NCBI GenBank assembly: GCA_019753175.1
Contig: JAIELK010000001.1
Span: 16,180 to 80,179 of the forward strand
DNA: 64,000 nt
Direction of reading: 5' to 3'
DNA from: Hyphomonadaceae bacterium
GTDB taxonomy: Bacteria > Pseudomonadota > Alphaproteobacteria > Caulobacterales > Aquidulcibacteraceae
Part shown: positions 10,440-20,488 of the stretch, in pieces
Numbering within the stretch: position 1 is the first letter of the stretch
Layout: the number at the start of each line of letters is the position of its first letter
The notes under the pieces: generated by a model
The model's input: only the letters and a program-made list of their open reading frames with translations
Told to the model about the DNA's origin: nothing
Databases searched by the model: none
Program-made: the position numbers and the translations under genes

Positions 10440-12164
10440 TTGACAACGCCCCCCCCTTCCGATGCGAGCCACGATGCTGACCTCCTCATGGAGCGTGCGC
10501 GCTTGGGAGGGCCTGACGCCGCGGCCGCGGCGCGGCGCGCGGCGGCGCTCACCGAACCGCATGATCGCGAGCGCGCCCGCGAAGCGCTCTCGATTGCGCT
10601 TCGGCTGGAGCCGCTCGATCCCGCGCCGCGCCTGGCGCTTGCGAGGCTGGCCGCAGAGGATGGCGAGCTCGACGTCGCTTGCCGCGAGGCCGAAGCGGTT
10701 CTGAGGGACGCGGTCGACAAAGCTGCGCAAGCGCGGGCGGCCTATCTGCTCGGCGAAATCACCCGCCTCCGCGGCGACGCAAGCGCTGCGCGAGAGCACT
10801 ACGAAAAAACCCTGCACATCGAAGACGCCATTCTCAAACTCAATCGCTCGGAGGCGGCGGCGGTCCGATGGTACGCGCGCGCCAGAGGACGGCTCGCCGA
10901 ACTGGACGCCGAGGACGGGATGCGCGAGCGGGCTCTCACGGGCGCCGAGGGCGCTTTGGCGATGTTGCGCGCGTCGGCCGCAGCATTGGGTGAAGCGCCA
11001 GTGCTGGCCGCGGACATCGCCGACGCTGAAGCACGGCTTGCGGGACTCGAATTGGACGCTGGACAGGCGATGTCCGCGCGCCGTCGGTTAGGCGAAGCGA
11101 TCGCTCGGTACGAAGCCCTCGCGGTGACGGAGAAAGACGAGCCGCATTGGCGTTCAGCGCTGGCCGACGCTTGGTCGTTGGCCGCGGAGGCTGACTTCGT
11201 ACGCGGCGCCGCAGAGGACGCGCGCACAGCGATGGACAAGGCCCTGCACGCGCGGCTGCGTCTTGCGGCGAAGCACGGCGACGAAGTGTGGGCACTGGCC
11301 GGCGTTTGGCGCAAGCGCGCCGCCCTGCTCGAAGCGCTCGGCGACACGGCCTCCGCCGCTCAATCGCTAGAGCAAGCGTGCGCCTTGGCGGGAAAATTGG
11401 TTGAGCGCGCCGAGCATCCGCAGGCGCCGACGCGCTTTCTTGTGCATACGTTGCTCGAACGGGCCGACCAAGCGCTCCGCACCCAAGCGCTCGATGTCGC
11501 GCAAGCAGCCGCCAACGAAGCGCTGGCGCGCGCCGAGCCGTTCGCGCGCGCTGAAGGCGCCGAGGCGGCTTGGCTGACCGAAGCCGGCGCATGCTGGGAT
11601 CGGCTGGCGGAGATCGCCCGCAAAGCGGGAGCAAATCACCAGGCGCGCGAAGCCTGTGCGCGGTCCGTCGAATTTTTCCGCATGGGCCTCGATCGCCAAA
11701 GCGAGCATCCGCGGCAGATGCTCAATTTGTCAGCCGCGCTGCTGAAGCTCGGCGATGTCGCGCTGGCCATCGGCGGCAACGCTGAGGCGCGCGCGAGCTT
11801 CCAAGAGAGCGCCAACCTGCGCGCGCAGCTCAGCGCCGCATCGCCCGACGCAGCGTCGCTCCACGCGTACGCAACCGCGCTCGAACGCGTCGGACTGGCG
11901 GCGGCCGCGCAAGCCGACTGGATGGCGGCGCGGCAGGCCTGGCTGCACGAGCTTTCTTTGGCGGACCGCATCTTTGACGATGCCGAAGCGCCCGAGGCTC
12001 TGCGGTTTCGCGCTATCGTGGAATCCCATCTTGCGGGCTTAAAGAGCAGCGAGGCGCAGCAATATCGGCGCGCGGCGCTGGTGCGGCTACGGCAGCTTGA
12101 GCGGATGCGCAACCTTAGCCCTGCCGACGCAGCGTTGAAGCGGCGCTTGGAACTCGGCGCCTAG
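10440..12164 (+). CDS. Alpha-helical TPR-like repeat protein of unknown function
   Basis: 574 residues, very rich in Ala, Arg, Glu and Leu, built of helical hairpins of the TPR kind throughout (for example PRLALARLAAEDGELDVACREAEAVL, ARAAYLLGEITRLRGDASAAREHYEKTL, MLNLSAALLKLGDVALAIGGNAEARASFQ). There is no signal peptide or membrane segment, so it is probably cytoplasmic and acts as a protein-interaction scaffold. The start used is TTG at 10440 with GAAAGG seven bases upstream. ATG at 10488 is the alternative. It is encoded opposite to the division genes and converges on ftsZ with only 24 bases between the stop codons. Its position between ftsZ and lpxC breaks the usual operon order. No family was recognised. 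Confidence 0.75.
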   Translation: MTTPPPSDASHDADLLMERARLGGPDAAAAARRAAALTEPHDRERAREALSIALRLEPLDPAPRLALARLAAEDGELDVACREAEAVLRDAVDKAAQARAAYLLGEITRLRGDASAAREHYEKTLHIEDAILKLNRSEAAAVRWYARARGRLAELDAEDGMRERALTGAEGALAMLRASAAALGEAPVLAADIADAEARLAGLELDAGQAMSARRRLGEAIARYEALAVTEKDEPHWRSALADAWSLAAEADFVRGAAEDARTAMDKALHARLRLAAKHGDEVWALAGVWRKRAALLEALGDTASAAQSLEQACALAGKLVERAEHPQAPTRFLVHTLLERADQALRTQALDVAQAAANEALARAEPFARAEGAEAAWLTEAGACWDRLAEIARKAGANHQAREACARSVEFFRMGLDRQSEHPRQMLNLSAALLKLGDVALAIGGNAEARASFQESANLRAQLSAASPDAASLHAYATALERVGLAAAAQADWMAARQAWLHELSLADRIFDDAEAPEALRFRAIVESHLAGLKSSEAQQYRRAALVRLRQLERMRNLSPADAALKRRLELGA

Positions 12165-12188
12165 CGCAGGTTCAATAAACAGGTTGCG

Positions 12189-13517
12189 TCAGCGCGGATT
12201 CATCTGCCGGCGCAGGAAGGCAGGGATTTCCAGCTCTTCGTCCAATGACGCGTCGCGGGGCGCCGCATCGGTTGGTTGCGTCCGCACGGGAGGGTCTTCT
12301 TCAAGATTGAAATCGCGCGCTGCGGGTTCGGGCAGGCGCGCCTCCGGCTTCTTCCGGCCGAACAGCGAGAAGCCGCCGCGTCGTGGCTCCTGCCCGACAT
12401 CGTTGGCGAAACGCGGTCGCGCTTCCTCGAACTCTTCGGCCACCGGCTCCGGTGGGCGAGCCGGTTCCGGACGCGGCGTTACCAGCGGCCGGCGCGGCGC
12501 CGCCTCCGCAGCCCGTCTCGCAGGCTCAACCACGGTCTGCTGCGTGACGATGTGCTCGTCATCGATGCCGGTCGCGACCACGGCCACGCGCATGCGCCCT
12601 TCCAAGGTCTCGTCGAATGTGGAGCCCAAGATGATGTTCGCGTTGGGATCGACTTCAGCGCGAATTTCGTTGGCGGCTTGATCGACCTCGTAGAGTGTCA
12701 TGTCGAAGCCGCCGGTGATGTTGATCAGCACGCCTTTGGCGCCGCGCATCGAAACGATGTCGAGCAACGGATTGGCCATGGCGCCGTGTGCGGCCTCAAG
12801 GGCGCGATTGGGCCCGCCGGCTTCGCCCGTGCCCATCATCGCCGTGCCCATCTCGGCCATCACCGTTCGCACGTCGGCGAAGTCGAGATTGATCAGGCCC
12901 GGCATCACCATGAGATCGGTCACGCCGCGCACGCCCGAGTAAAGCACCTGGTCGGCGAGTTGGAATGACTCGGCGAAGGTGGTCCGCTCATTGGCGATGC
13001 GGAAGAGATTCTGGTTGGGAATGACAATCAGCGTGTCGACATGCTTGCGCAGCTCCTGCACACCCTGCTCGGCCAGCTGCATGCGGCGCTGACCCTCGAA
13101 GTGGAACGGCTTGGTCACCACCGCGATGGTCAAGATGCCACGCTCGCGCGCCGTGCGCGCGATGACAGGGGCGGCGCCGGTGCCGGTGCCCCCGCCCATG
13201 CCGGCGGCGACAAACACCATGTGTGCGCCTTCGAGGAACTCGATGATTTCGGGTTGGCTCTCCTGCGCCGCCGCCTGACCGACTTCAGGGCGTGCGCCCG
13301 CGCCGAGGCCTTCGGTAATGGCGTGCCCCAGCTGCAGCCGGTTTGGCGTGCGTGCGCGCGTCAGCGCTTGCGCGTCGGTGTTGGCGACGACGAACTCGAC
13401 ACCTTGGAGCCTGGCGTCGATCATGTTGTTGACGGCGTTGCCGCCGGCTCCGCCCACTCCAAACACCACTATGCGCGGCTTCAGGTCCCTGACGGCCGGC
13501 ATGCTGTACTGACTCAT
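12189..13517 (-). CDS. ftsZ: Cell division protein FtsZ
   Basis: FtsZ is the tubulin-like GTPase that forms the division ring. The nucleotide-binding motifs are intact: [24 protein letters not shown], the tubulin signature [13 protein letters not shown], and the T7 loop ([13 protein letters not shown]) that completes catalysis in the next subunit. A Pro/Glu/Arg-rich linker of about 90 residues follows the core and ends in the conserved C-terminal peptide [16 protein letters not shown], which docks FtsA and other partners. At 442 residues it is shorter than Caulobacter FtsZ because of this linker. The start is ATG at 13517 with GGAGCGG upstream; GTG at 13520 is in frame one codon earlier. The leader holds a CtrA box and CcrM sites (see separate entries). 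Confidence 0.97.
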   Translation of the reverse strand: MSQYSMPAVRDLKPRIVVFGVGGAGGNAVNNMIDARLQGVEFVVANTDAQALTRARTPNRLQLGHAITEGLGAGARPEVGQAAAQESQPEIIEFLEGAHMVFVAAGMGGGTGTGAAPVIARTARERGILTIAVVTKPFHFEGQRRMQLAEQGVQELRKHVDTLIVIPNQNLFRIANERTTFAESFQLADQVLYSGVRGVTDLMVMPGLINLDFADVRTVMAEMGTAMMGTGEAGGPNRALEAAHGAMANPLLDIVSMRGAKGVLINITGGFDMTLYEVDQAANEIRAEVDPNANIILGSTFDETLEGRMRVAVVATGIDDEHIVTQQTVVEPARRAAEAAPRRPLVTPRPEPARPPEPVAEEFEEARPRFANDVGQEPRRGGFSLFGRKKPEARLPEPAARDFNLEEDPPVRTQPTDAAPRDASLDEELEIPAFLRRQMNPR

Positions 13518-13550
13518 CACCCGCTCCAGAGCGACCGACTCGCACGATTC
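13511..13550. promoter_or_regulatory. Three GANTC (CcrM methylation) sites at the ftsZ start
   Basis: GACTC lies at 13511-13515 and 13537-13541, and GATTC at 13546-13550. The first covers the start codon region and the other two lie within 35 bases upstream. GANTC is the target of the cell-cycle methyltransferase CcrM, and in Caulobacter methylation of such sites together with GcrA activates ftsZ. Three sites in 40 bases is far above chance density. The function here is inferred from that precedent. Confidence 0.6.
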
Positions 13551-13584
13551 GCGATCGCCCGCATTGCAGCGTCCTTCGCCGCGT

Positions 13585-13599
13585 TTAAGGTTTCTTTAA
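13585..13599. promoter_or_regulatory. CtrA-type binding box upstream of ftsZ
   Basis: The sequence reads TTAA at 13585-13588, seven bases (GGTTTCT), and TTAA at 13596-13599. That is an exact match to the TTAA-N7-TTAA consensus of the cell-cycle master regulator CtrA. It sits 68 bases upstream of the ftsZ start in the 159-base ftsA-ftsZ gap, the most AT-rich part of that gap. In Caulobacter CtrA represses ftsZ from a site in the same place, so the same control is likely here. Confidence 0.75.
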
Positions 13600-13676
13600 G
13601 TTTCACAATCGCGCGGATTTGCGGCGACGCTGCGACCGCACATGGTCAGGCTGCGGGGGCCTGACAAGCCGTAGGT

Positions 13677-14999
13677 CTAGAAATTGTCGCGCAGCCAAGT
13701 CCAGGCGCCGGTCGTGGCCTGGCGCAGGGTTACGAGCATGTTCGCCAGCGACGGCTGAAATGCTTCCTCGACATCGTCGAGGGTCGGCTCGTCGAGGCGA
13801 AGGCGCAACAACCCCGCCGCGGCGGCGTAACCGGGACCCGCCTCGCCATGGTCGAAGCCGCAGAGATCAAAGGGGCGGCCGAGGCGGACCGGCATGCCCA
13901 GCGCCTCGGACGCCAATTCACGGACGCCGGGCATCATCGCGCCGCCACCGACCAACACCGCTCGCTGCGGCCCGGCGGCGCCGGCGAAACCCGCCCGCGC
14001 CAAGCGATCGCGGGCGACCAGCATCATTTCGAAGAAGCGCGGCGTCAGCGTTTCGGCAATCACCCCGCGCAGCGTGGTGGCGGCCTCAAGCCGGCCATCG
14101 AACCCGAGCCGCGGCGCCTGCACCGCTTCGCGCGGATCGCATGCAGCGCCGACCGAGCCGAAGTGGAGTTTCACCCGCTCGGCCGCGGCAAAGGTGGTTT
14201 GCAGCTTGTGCGCAAGATCGCGGGTCAGGCGCACGCCGCCGACGGCGACGGTCTCGGCATGCAACAACGCGCCGTCGGCGAACACGCTCAGACCGAGCGA
14301 GCCCGCGCCGATATCGAGCAGGAGCGCGCCCTGCTCGAACTCATCGGCCGTCAGCGCCGACGCCGCAGCGGCCTTCGGTCCAGCGATAAGGGTCTCAACC
14401 TCAGCCCCAGCCATGCGCACGCACGCCTTGAGCGCGTTGATCGCATCGGTGGGCGCGGTGACAATGCAGGCTTCGATCGCCAACTTGCGCCCAGCCTTGC
14501 CGACCGGATCGTCGATGGGAGCGCCGTCGTCCACGAAGTAGCGGAGCGGCTCGATATGCAAGACAGTGAGCTGCGGCGAGGGGAAAGACTCAAGGGCGGC
14601 GTCGAACACCGCGTCGACATCCCGCCCGGCGATGACGCCACTGCGGATACGCACTGCGCCGCGGAGAATCCGTGACTGTACCCCTGGCCCGGAGTACGAG
14701 GCTGTCACACGCGTGATCGACGCGCCGGCCATCGCCGAGGCCTCCTCGATGGCGACCCGGATTGCGCGCGCGCACGCCTCGAAATCCGCCGCCTTACCCG
14801 AGGCTATGGCGGGAGCGGTCTGCTGTCCGACGCCCAGCACGCGCAATGGCCGATCCGGATGCAAATCCAGCACCGGGTCGCGGCGCGTCGCCAAGCAAAC
14901 CGTTTTCGACACGCCAACATCCAAAGCCGCGACCAGCGGCAAAGCCGGCAGCGACGCCGGTTCGCGCTCGGCGCGGCGGGTGAGAAGCAGTGCGGTCAT
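13677..14999 (-). CDS. ftsA: Cell division protein FtsA
   Basis: FtsA is an actin-like ATPase that anchors FtsZ to the membrane and recruits later division proteins. The 440-residue form starting at ATG 14999 ([14 protein letters not shown]) shows the actin-fold phosphate loops LVAALDVGVSKT and LLLDIGAGSLGLSVF, and the adenosine motif AVLVGGGAMMPGV. The 1C subdomain lies between (residues about 100-175). The C-terminal end LRQATTGAWTWLRDNF is the amphipathic membrane-targeting helix. The frame is open 68 codons further upstream but that part overlaps ftsQ. ATG at 14999 overlaps the ftsQ stop as ATGA, the usual translational coupling of the pair. Confidence 0.95.
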   Translation of the reverse strand: MTALLLTRRAEREPASLPALPLVAALDVGVSKTVCLATRRDPVLDLHPDRPLRVLGVGQQTAPAIASGKAADFEACARAIRVAIEEASAMAGASITRVTASYSGPGVQSRILRGAVRIRSGVIAGRDVDAVFDAALESFPSPQLTVLHIEPLRYFVDDGAPIDDPVGKAGRKLAIEACIVTAPTDAINALKACVRMAGAEVETLIAGPKAAAASALTADEFEQGALLLDIGAGSLGLSVFADGALLHAETVAVGGVRLTRDLAHKLQTTFAAAERVKLHFGSVGAACDPREAVQAPRLGFDGRLEAATTLRGVIAETLTPRFFEMMLVARDRLARAGFAGAAGPQRAVLVGGGAMMPGVRELASEALGMPVRLGRPFDLCGFDHGEAGPGYAAAAGLLRLRLDEPTLDDVEEAFQPSLANMLVTLRQATTGAWTWLRDNF

Positions 15000-15934
15000 G
15001 CGCCGCCCGCCACGAAAGGACCGCCTTCGAGAGCCGGGCGAACCCGCACGGCCAAGCGCCCTGGCGCCCGCATATCGAGCCGAGTCACCGGCCGGTCGAG
15101 CAACGCATAGGCGATATGGAGCTGTTCGAGGCGCGCCAACGCTTCGGGCGCACCATTCTCCGGCAATGCCACCACGGCCCCGGAGCGCAACTTCAAATTC
15201 CACCGTCGATCGTTGACGCGCGCGATATGGACGATGCGGGCGCGCAGGTTCGGCAGCCCTTCAAGCGCCGCCAGCAGTGGCGGCGACGCTGGCCCGGCGT
15301 CGGCGCCGACAACACGGATTAGCTCTGGGTGATCGGCTGCTGCCTCGGTGCTCAGGCGCTCGCCATTCGCATCGATCACCGACACTGTCTCCCCATCGTC
15401 CCAGATCGCGTATTCCTGGCGGCGTTCAACTTCTATGATCACGGTCGCGGGCCAGAGCCGCCGCACCCGCGCTGACGCAACCCAATCGAGAGCCTCGACT
15501 TGCGCTTTCACGACATCGGGGTCGAGCGCAAGGATCGAATGACGCCCTTCTGGCGTCACCAATCGGCGCACCTCGGAAGCGCGCGCTTCCGTGATCGGCG
15601 CGGTGTCTGGCATCTGCTCAACCTTGATCTCGCCGATGGCGAAACCGATGCGCGCCGCAGCAGCGTCGGAACTGCGCGTCACCGCCTCGTTGGCGTCGAA
15701 CAGTGAGGAGCCGAGCCATGTCGCGCCCACGGCGGCGGCGCCGAAGAACAGCACGACACCCGTTATCGCGTAAGCGAGGCTCTTGCCGTTGACATGCACA
15801 TCGCTCGGCCCAAGACCGCCCGACAACTTGATGCGCGCGAGCCGCGGCACGGATTCAAACGACGGGGCATGACTTGAACGGCGCGCGCCGCGCCCGTCGC
15901 CGCGTCCTGGACGGCGCGCTCTCATCGCGGCCAT
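14996..15934 (-). CDS. ftsQ: Cell division protein FtsQ
   Basis: FtsQ is a bitopic inner-membrane protein that links early and late divisome parts. The 312-residue product has a basic, Arg/Gly-rich cytoplasmic tail (residues 1-50), one transmembrane helix ([23 protein letters not shown]), a POTRA domain ([16 protein letters not shown]... to [10 protein letters not shown]) and the beta domain. The start at 15934 is chosen because GGAGG lies seven bases before it. A second ATG at 15925 overlaps the ddlB stop as ATGA and is an alternative. The open frame reaches 16231, but that part runs antisense-free through ddlB codons in another frame and has no similarity to FtsQ. Confidence 0.93.
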   Translation of the reverse strand: MAAMRARRPGRGDGRGARRSSHAPSFESVPRLARIKLSGGLGPSDVHVNGKSLAYAITGVVLFFGAAAVGATWLGSSLFDANEAVTRSSDAAAARIGFAIGEIKVEQMPDTAPITEARASEVRRLVTPEGRHSILALDPDVVKAQVEALDWVASARVRRLWPATVIIEVERRQEYAIWDDGETVSVIDANGERLSTEAAADHPELIRVVGADAGPASPPLLAALEGLPNLRARIVHIARVNDRRWNLKLRSGAVVALPENGAPEALARLEQLHIAYALLDRPVTRLDMRAPGRLAVRVRPALEGGPFVAGGA

Positions 15935-16836
15935 GACGCGTCCTCCAAAATCCACTGCACCAAATCGTCGTAGGACATGCCAAGGTGAGCGGCTTGCTCG
16001 GGCACGAGTGAAGTCGGCGTCATCCCCGGCTGCGTGTTCACTTCGAGGAGCGCGATGCGGTTGCGCTTGGGATCGTAGCGGAAATCCGCGCGCGTCACGC
16101 CGCGACAGCCGAGCGCGGTGTGGGCTGCTTCCGCTGCGCGCAGGCATTGGTCTGAAATGCTTTGCGGAATGTCGGCGGGAACTAAGTGGCGCGAGCCGCC
16201 CTCGGCGTATTTGGCGTCGAAATCGTACCACTCGCCAGCGGGCAGGATGTCCGTCACCGCCAGCGCCCCGCGCCCGTGCATGACAGCGACCGTCAGCTCC
16301 TTGCCGTCAATGAATTCCTCGACCAGCACGTCGTCGCCGAAGGTCCAATCGGGATCGAGCAATTGTTCGGGCGGGCGGTTGGCGCCTTCGCGCACGATGA
16401 AGACGCCGACCGAGGAGCCCTGCGCGTTGGGCTTGACCACATACGGCGCCGGCATCGGGTGCGCCTTGGCGGCCTCCAGCCGATGCATCAGCTTGCCGGC
16501 GGCAAGCGGCAGCCCGGCCTGGGCGAAAATCGCTTTGGATTTGTCCTTGTCCATGGCGAGCGCCGAGGCGAGCACGCCGGAATGGGTGTAGGGAAGCTTG
16601 AGATAATCGAGCACGCCCTGGGTGCGGCCGTCTTCGCCCCATTCACCATGCAGCGCGTTGAACACGACATCGACGCGCGCCGCGCGCAAACGTTCGATCC
16701 AATCCTCATCCTGCGGATCGATTTCGATGACGTCATGGCCCAGGCGGCGCAGCGCAGCCGCGCAACCCGCACCGGAGCTTAAGCTCACGGGCCTTTCAGG
16801 GCTTAGTCCGCCCAATAACACCGCCACCCGCGCCAT
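15922..16836 (-). CDS. ddlB: D-alanine--D-alanine ligase
   Basis: Ddl makes the D-Ala-D-Ala dipeptide that murF adds to the peptidoglycan precursor. The 304-residue protein has all ATP-grasp features: the N-terminal [16 protein letters not shown] loop, the dimer/substrate segment [27 protein letters not shown] (ATP loop), [15 protein letters not shown] and the magnesium site [12 protein letters not shown]. The start ATG at 16836 has no competing upstream start. The 3' end overlaps ftsQ by 13 bases. On the other side lies a plus-strand acyltransferase, so ddlB has lost contact with murB and must carry its own promoter in 16837-17127. Confidence 0.95.
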   Translation of the reverse strand: MARVAVLLGGLSPERPVSLSSGAGCAAALRRLGHDVIEIDPQDEDWIERLRAARVDVVFNALHGEWGEDGRTQGVLDYLKLPYTHSGVLASALAMDKDKSKAIFAQAGLPLAAGKLMHRLEAAKAHPMPAPYVVKPNAQGSSVGVFIVREGANRPPEQLLDPDWTFGDDVLVEEFIDGKELTVAVMHGRGALAVTDILPAGEWYDFDAKYAEGGSRHLVPADIPQSISDQCLRAAEAAHTALGCRGVTRADFRYDPKRNRIALLEVNTQPGMTPTSLVPEQAAHLGMSYDDLVQWILEDASWPR

Positions 16837-17127
16837 TGCACGCGCCTCAACCCACTACCCGACCCAGAAAACGCCCGGTGGGAAATCGCTTTTCTGCGCT
16901 TCCTCCACCGTCTCACAATGAAACGCTTGGAGGTTAAGGCAAGGTTTGATTGCAGCGCTTTATGGATTGATTTTTATGGTGAATTTTTCGTTGCGATGAA
17001 AGAATGGTTAGCGGCCGCGGGCTTCGACGCAGGCTACCAAGTGAACCCTAGCTTCGGTTTGACAGCCGCGGTGACGATTGCTCCGGCTCGCTTTCTCTCG
17101 CAGACAGGCGCCGGGAGCGGAGTCGCG
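16837..17127. other. Divergent intergenic region between ddlB and the acyltransferase
   Basis: 291 bases with no convincing gene. An open frame from 16918 continues into the acyltransferase, but its first 70 codons have no membrane or acyltransferase character. 16920-17010 is markedly AT-rich for this genome (TTTATGGATTGATTTTTATGG) and is the natural place for the acyltransferase promoter. The part next to ddlB (16850-16910) should hold the promoter for ddlB-ftsQ-ftsA. No terminator-like hairpin or tandem repeat was seen. Confidence 0.5.
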
Positions 17128-18192
17128 ATGGCGAGATCGGGGGAAAGCGCTGGCGGGCGCGTGATCGGTCTCGATGTCGCGCGCGGCGCGCTCATGGCCT
17201 ACGTGGTCATCGCCATCCACGGCATGTTCTGGCTGAACCTCGTCTCATGGGACGTGGCCTCTGTGTTCCTGTTCGAGATGCCGCTAATCTTCATGATCGC
17301 CGGCGCAGCGTTCTATCTTTCAGAGCAAGGCGCGCCGGTTAACAATTATTTCGACTTCCTTGCGCGGCGCGGCGTGCGCATCCTCGTTCCCTACTTCGCC
17401 TACGCGATCGTCGAAGCGCTGATCATGATCGCGCTACGCTACCACGAGGTCGACACCGCGCTTGCCGCGCTTGGCGCGTGGCTCAACCCGATCAATGGCG
17501 GCGCAGGCTACTCAGAGCGGATGATGAACTGGCATCTCTGGTTCGTAGCCCCGTTCCTGGCGGTGACGGCGCTCATGCCTTTCCTCGGTCCACTCGCCGC
17601 ACGCGCACACGCGCCACTGTGGTCGCAGGCGCTGGGTGCGGCCGCGCTGGTCTTGGCAGTTGATTTGCTCGACACCACGCGTCTCGGCATGGTGCAGACG
17701 ATCGTGTTCTACGCGCTGTGGGCGGCGTTCGGTTTTGCGTTGGCCGCGAACTACGCGCGCACCAAGCTCGCCGATTTCTTGCTCATGGGCGGGATTGCAG
17801 CCGCGGCCTTAGCAGCAGCGTTTGCACTGATGCCCGACCAGCTCACATTCCAGATGCAGAGCAACAAATTCCCGCCTAATGCGCTGTTCTTCCTGTTCTG
17901 CTGCGTCTGGGTCTCCGTTTTCCTGGTCCTGGCGCGGCTGCTCAGCCCACAATTGCTTCAGCAGGCGGCGACGCATCCGCTGCTGGCGCCGTTCATACGC
18001 AGCGGCTACTCGATCTATCTGTGGCAAGGGCTTGGCTATTGGAGCGCAGTGCAAGCGGGCCGCGCCCTGGACTGGAGCAATCTGGCCATCTGGCCGCTGG
18101 CGATTGCGTTCTCTGTAGCGCTCGGCCTTGTGGCTTCGCCGCTTGAGCGGATCAGGCTGCCGAAACCGGCCCGGACCGCCCAACCCGCTTGA
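17128..18192 (+). CDS. Acyltransferase family 3 membrane protein
   Basis: Integral-membrane O-acyltransferases of this family (Acyl_transf_3) move acetyl or other acyl groups onto sugars of lipopolysaccharide, exopolysaccharide or peptidoglycan-linked glycans. The 354-residue protein opens [21 protein letters not shown], where the R and H of the R..H motif sit as expected, and has about ten hydrophobic segments. The start is set at ATG 17128 behind GGGAGCGGAG; the frame is open upstream to 16918 without coding character. The 3' end overlaps murB by 41 bases on the opposite strand, an unusually long convergent overlap. It sits between murB and ddlB, which are usually neighbours. The substrate cannot be told from the sequence. 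Confidence 0.82.
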   Translation: MARSGESAGGRVIGLDVARGALMAYVVIAIHGMFWLNLVSWDVASVFLFEMPLIFMIAGAAFYLSEQGAPVNNYFDFLARRGVRILVPYFAYAIVEALIMIALRYHEVDTALAALGAWLNPINGGAGYSERMMNWHLWFVAPFLAVTALMPFLGPLAARAHAPLWSQALGAAALVLAVDLLDTTRLGMVQTIVFYALWAAFGFALAANYARTKLADFLLMGGIAAAALAAAFALMPDQLTFQMQSNKFPPNALFFLFCCVWVSVFLVLARLLSPQLLQQAATHPLLAPFIRSGYSIYLWQGLGYWSAVQAGRALDWSNLAIWPLAIAFSVALGLVASPLERIRLPKPARTAQPA

Positions 18193-19081
18193 TCTCCCAG
18201 TCGAGTTCAATGCCGCTGTGGGCTTTCACCGTCGCGCGCACATCTTCGCCCAGGCCTTCGATATCAGCGGCGGTCGCTTCGCCAGTGTTGATCAGGAAGT
18301 TCGCGTGCTTCTCACTCACTTGCGCACCGCCCCGCTTGGCGCCGCGCATGCCCGCTTCGTCCACGAGCATCCATGCCGACAATTTGTCGCCGTTCGGCGC
18401 ATGTGGATTTTTGAATGTCGAGCCGCCCGTCTTCTCGCGGATCGGCTGCGAGCCTTCGCGCCTTGACGTGATCTCCGCCATGCGCGCGGTGATCGCCTCA
18501 GGCGCGTCGGGCGCGCCCTGAAAGGTCGCGTCGAGAAAGATCACATCCTCCGCCAGCGCATTGTGGCGATAGGTGTAGCCAAAGTCGGCGTTGCTCAACG
18601 TTACACGTTTTCCCGAGCGGGTGAGCGCGGTCGCCTGCACCAGCACATCCTTGGTTTCGCGCCCGTAGCAGCCTGCGTTCATCGTCAGCGCGCCGCCGAT
18701 CGTGCCGGGCACGCCAACAAAGAATTCGAGGCCCGCGATCCCCGCCTTGGCTGCGGCCTTCGCCACCATGCCGTCGAGCGCTCCCGCGCCGGCGCGCAAC
18801 CGTGCATCCTGCAGGATGTCGACCTGTCCGAACGCGCGCCCCGCCAGCCGGACCACGACGCCGGGCACGCCGCCGTCCCGCACGATGAGGTTCGAGCCGA
18901 CGCCAAGGGTGAGAAGCGGAACGTCGGCGGGCAGAGCCGCGAGAAAGGTTGCGAGATCATCCATGTCAGCCGGAATGAACAGCGCATCAGCCGGCCCGCC
19001 GACACGAAACCAGGTGAACGGCGCCAGCTTTTCACCGCGGAGCAGCTGGCCGCGCACGGGAGGCAGGTTGAGTTCACTCAT
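18152..19081 (-). CDS. murB: UDP-N-acetylenolpyruvoylglucosamine reductase MurB
   Basis: MurB is the FAD enzyme that reduces UDP-GlcNAc-enolpyruvate to UDP-MurNAc, using NADPH. FAD-binding signatures are [28 protein letters not shown] and [18 protein letters not shown]. The catalytic part shows [16 protein letters not shown] and [17 protein letters not shown] (with the catalytic Ser and the later Glu of type I enzymes). 309 residues is normal. The gene has no same-strand neighbour within reach: murC lies 1.5 kb upstream behind a HAD gene, and ddlB lies beyond the acyltransferase. The promoter must lie between 19082 and 19184. Confidence 0.95.
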   Translation of the reverse strand: MSELNLPPVRGQLLRGEKLAPFTWFRVGGPADALFIPADMDDLATFLAALPADVPLLTLGVGSNLIVRDGGVPGVVVRLAGRAFGQVDILQDARLRAGAGALDGMVAKAAAKAGIAGLEFFVGVPGTIGGALTMNAGCYGRETKDVLVQATALTRSGKRVTLSNADFGYTYRHNALAEDVIFLDATFQGAPDAPEAITARMAEITSRREGSQPIREKTGGSTFKNPHAPNGDKLSAWMLVDEAGMRGAKRGGAQVSEKHANFLINTGEATAADIEGLGEDVRATVKAHSGIELDWEIKRVGRSGPVSAA

Positions 19082-19184
19082 TGTTGATGGGCTATCGCAG
19101 GCTTGTGAAGTCGATCAAGGGGCGGGACCACTCCCCGCATGCCCGGACAGGCTTCATACTACGCAGAGTTTCAGGAGAACGACC

Positions 19185-19553
19185 ATGGTTCGGACTGCTC
19201 TTTTCGCCACGGCGGCGCTGCTGGCGGCATGCACCACCCCTACGGAAACCGATCAGGCCGCCGCGCCGGCTGACCGGGATTGCTTCAACGCGCAAATGGC
19301 CAACGGCTTTTCCTACATCGATGAAAACCACATCGACGTAAGAGTGAGCGCCAATCGCAAGTATCGCCTGACGACCATGTTCAACGCCCGCGATCTCGAC
19401 TGGACTCAAGCGATCGCCATCCGCTCCACCTCAGCCTGGATCTGCACCGGCAACGGGCTTGGCGTCGAGTTGATCGGCGGCAATCCGCAGCGCACCTATC
19501 CCGTGCGCGGCATCGAGCGCCTGCCCGACGATGCGCCGGTTCAGGGCAGCTAG
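19185..19553 (+). CDS. Small lipoprotein, DUF6491-like
   Basis: 122 residues with a lipoprotein signal (MVRTALFATAALLAAC, lipobox L-A-A-C16). The mature part has the Cys-rich beta pattern RDCFNAQMANGFSY...VRVSANRKYRLTT...SAWICTGNG that I associate with DUF6491 proteins of alphaproteobacteria. The assignment is from memory of the pattern and is tentative. The start has AGGAG at 19173-19177. It is divergent from murB and its stop overlaps that of the minus-strand HAD gene by 4 bases. It should sit in the outer or inner membrane facing the periplasm. Function unknown. Confidence 0.72.
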   Translation: MVRTALFATAALLAACTTPTETDQAAAPADRDCFNAQMANGFSYIDENHIDVRVSANRKYRLTTMFNARDLDWTQAIAIRSTSAWICTGNGLGVELIGGNPQRTYPVRGIERLPDDAPVQGS

Positions 19554-20413
19554 CCGCTGACGGGCAGCCCGGCGCGCAGCGCGATACGGCCCAGCGCGCC
19601 TTTGACGATGACATCGAGCTGGCTCTTCGGCTGGTAGTCGGCGGGCGCGACATAGCTCACGCGATCTTCGGCAATCAGCCGGCTGATCTTGTCGAGGCTT
19701 CTGGGCTCGGTCCACTGATAGGGATCGAGCACGGCGATGGCGCAGCCGCCTTGGCTGGTCACCATCTTCATGGTTGGGATGTCGGTGTCGCCGTCGCCGA
19801 TGAAGATCATGCGCTCGAACGGCAGCACGCGCGCGTCGTTGTGCATCCAGCGATTGATCGCTTCGGTATCGTGGACGTTGTCGATGCCCTTGTTGATGCG
19901 GAACAGGAACTGCGTTTTTGTGGTGTAGTTGATCGCCACGCTCGGCCACTTCGCCTCGCCGTTCTTGTCGTACAGGAAGCGCGAGGCGAACACTTGCCGG
20001 AAGCGGCGAAACAGCACGCAGCCTTCGATCATCTCGTAGATGCCGGATGAAATCACATAATGGTCGAGTTGCAGGCCGAGATCGTCGCCGAAGGCGTCGA
20101 TACGCTCGAACCAATGATCCAGGCCGTCGAAGAAATCCGGATCACGCCCGCTTTCCTGCAGTTGTTTGCGCGTCACCGGCCGGCCCGCCGCGCGCGCGCG
20201 ATCGAGCATCAGGTGCATGTAGACCAGGATTTCGTCGGCGTCCTCGGCCTTAGCGAGGCGTTTCACCTCGAGCCAGAAATCGGCGTGCTTCATGCCGGCG
20301 ATATCGGGAATGAAGCTGCGCTCCTGCAGATTGCCGCGCGCCAGCGTGCCGTCAAAATCGTAGATCAGGGCGGCGCGCAGCGGCTGGGGCCTACGGTGGG
20401 CGGTGTCGGGCAT
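19550..20413 (-). CDS. HAD-superfamily phosphatase (phosphoserine-phosphatase-like)
   Basis: 287 residues. Motif I is ALIYDFDGTLARGN (nucleophile Asp and acid Asp both present), motif II is VISSG, and motifs III/IV are FIGDGDTDIPTMKMV, so the catalytic set is complete. A large alpha-helical cap lies between motifs I and II (residues about 45-125). The family hydrolyses phosphate monoesters. The substrate is not evident. The start is ATG at 20413; an open frame to 20464 adds 17 residues without conserved features. It follows murC on the same strand, with a palindromic repeat in between, and may be read from the murC transcript if the repeat does not stop it. Confidence 0.82.
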   Translation of the reverse strand: MPDTAHRRPQPLRAALIYDFDGTLARGNLQERSFIPDIAGMKHADFWLEVKRLAKAEDADEILVYMHLMLDRARAAGRPVTRKQLQESGRDPDFFDGLDHWFERIDAFGDDLGLQLDHYVISSGIYEMIEGCVLFRRFRQVFASRFLYDKNGEAKWPSVAINYTTKTQFLFRINKGIDNVHDTEAINRWMHNDARVLPFERMIFIGDGDTDIPTMKMVTSQGGCAIAVLDPYQWTEPRSLDKISRLIAEDRVSYVAPADYQPKSQLDVIVKGALGRIALRAGLPVSG

Positions 20414-20488
20414 TGAACCCGGCTGCGGGGAGTCGGGCGAGGGGTCAAGGATTCGGGGGGCCACATCGGAGCGCCATCCAACAGACCG

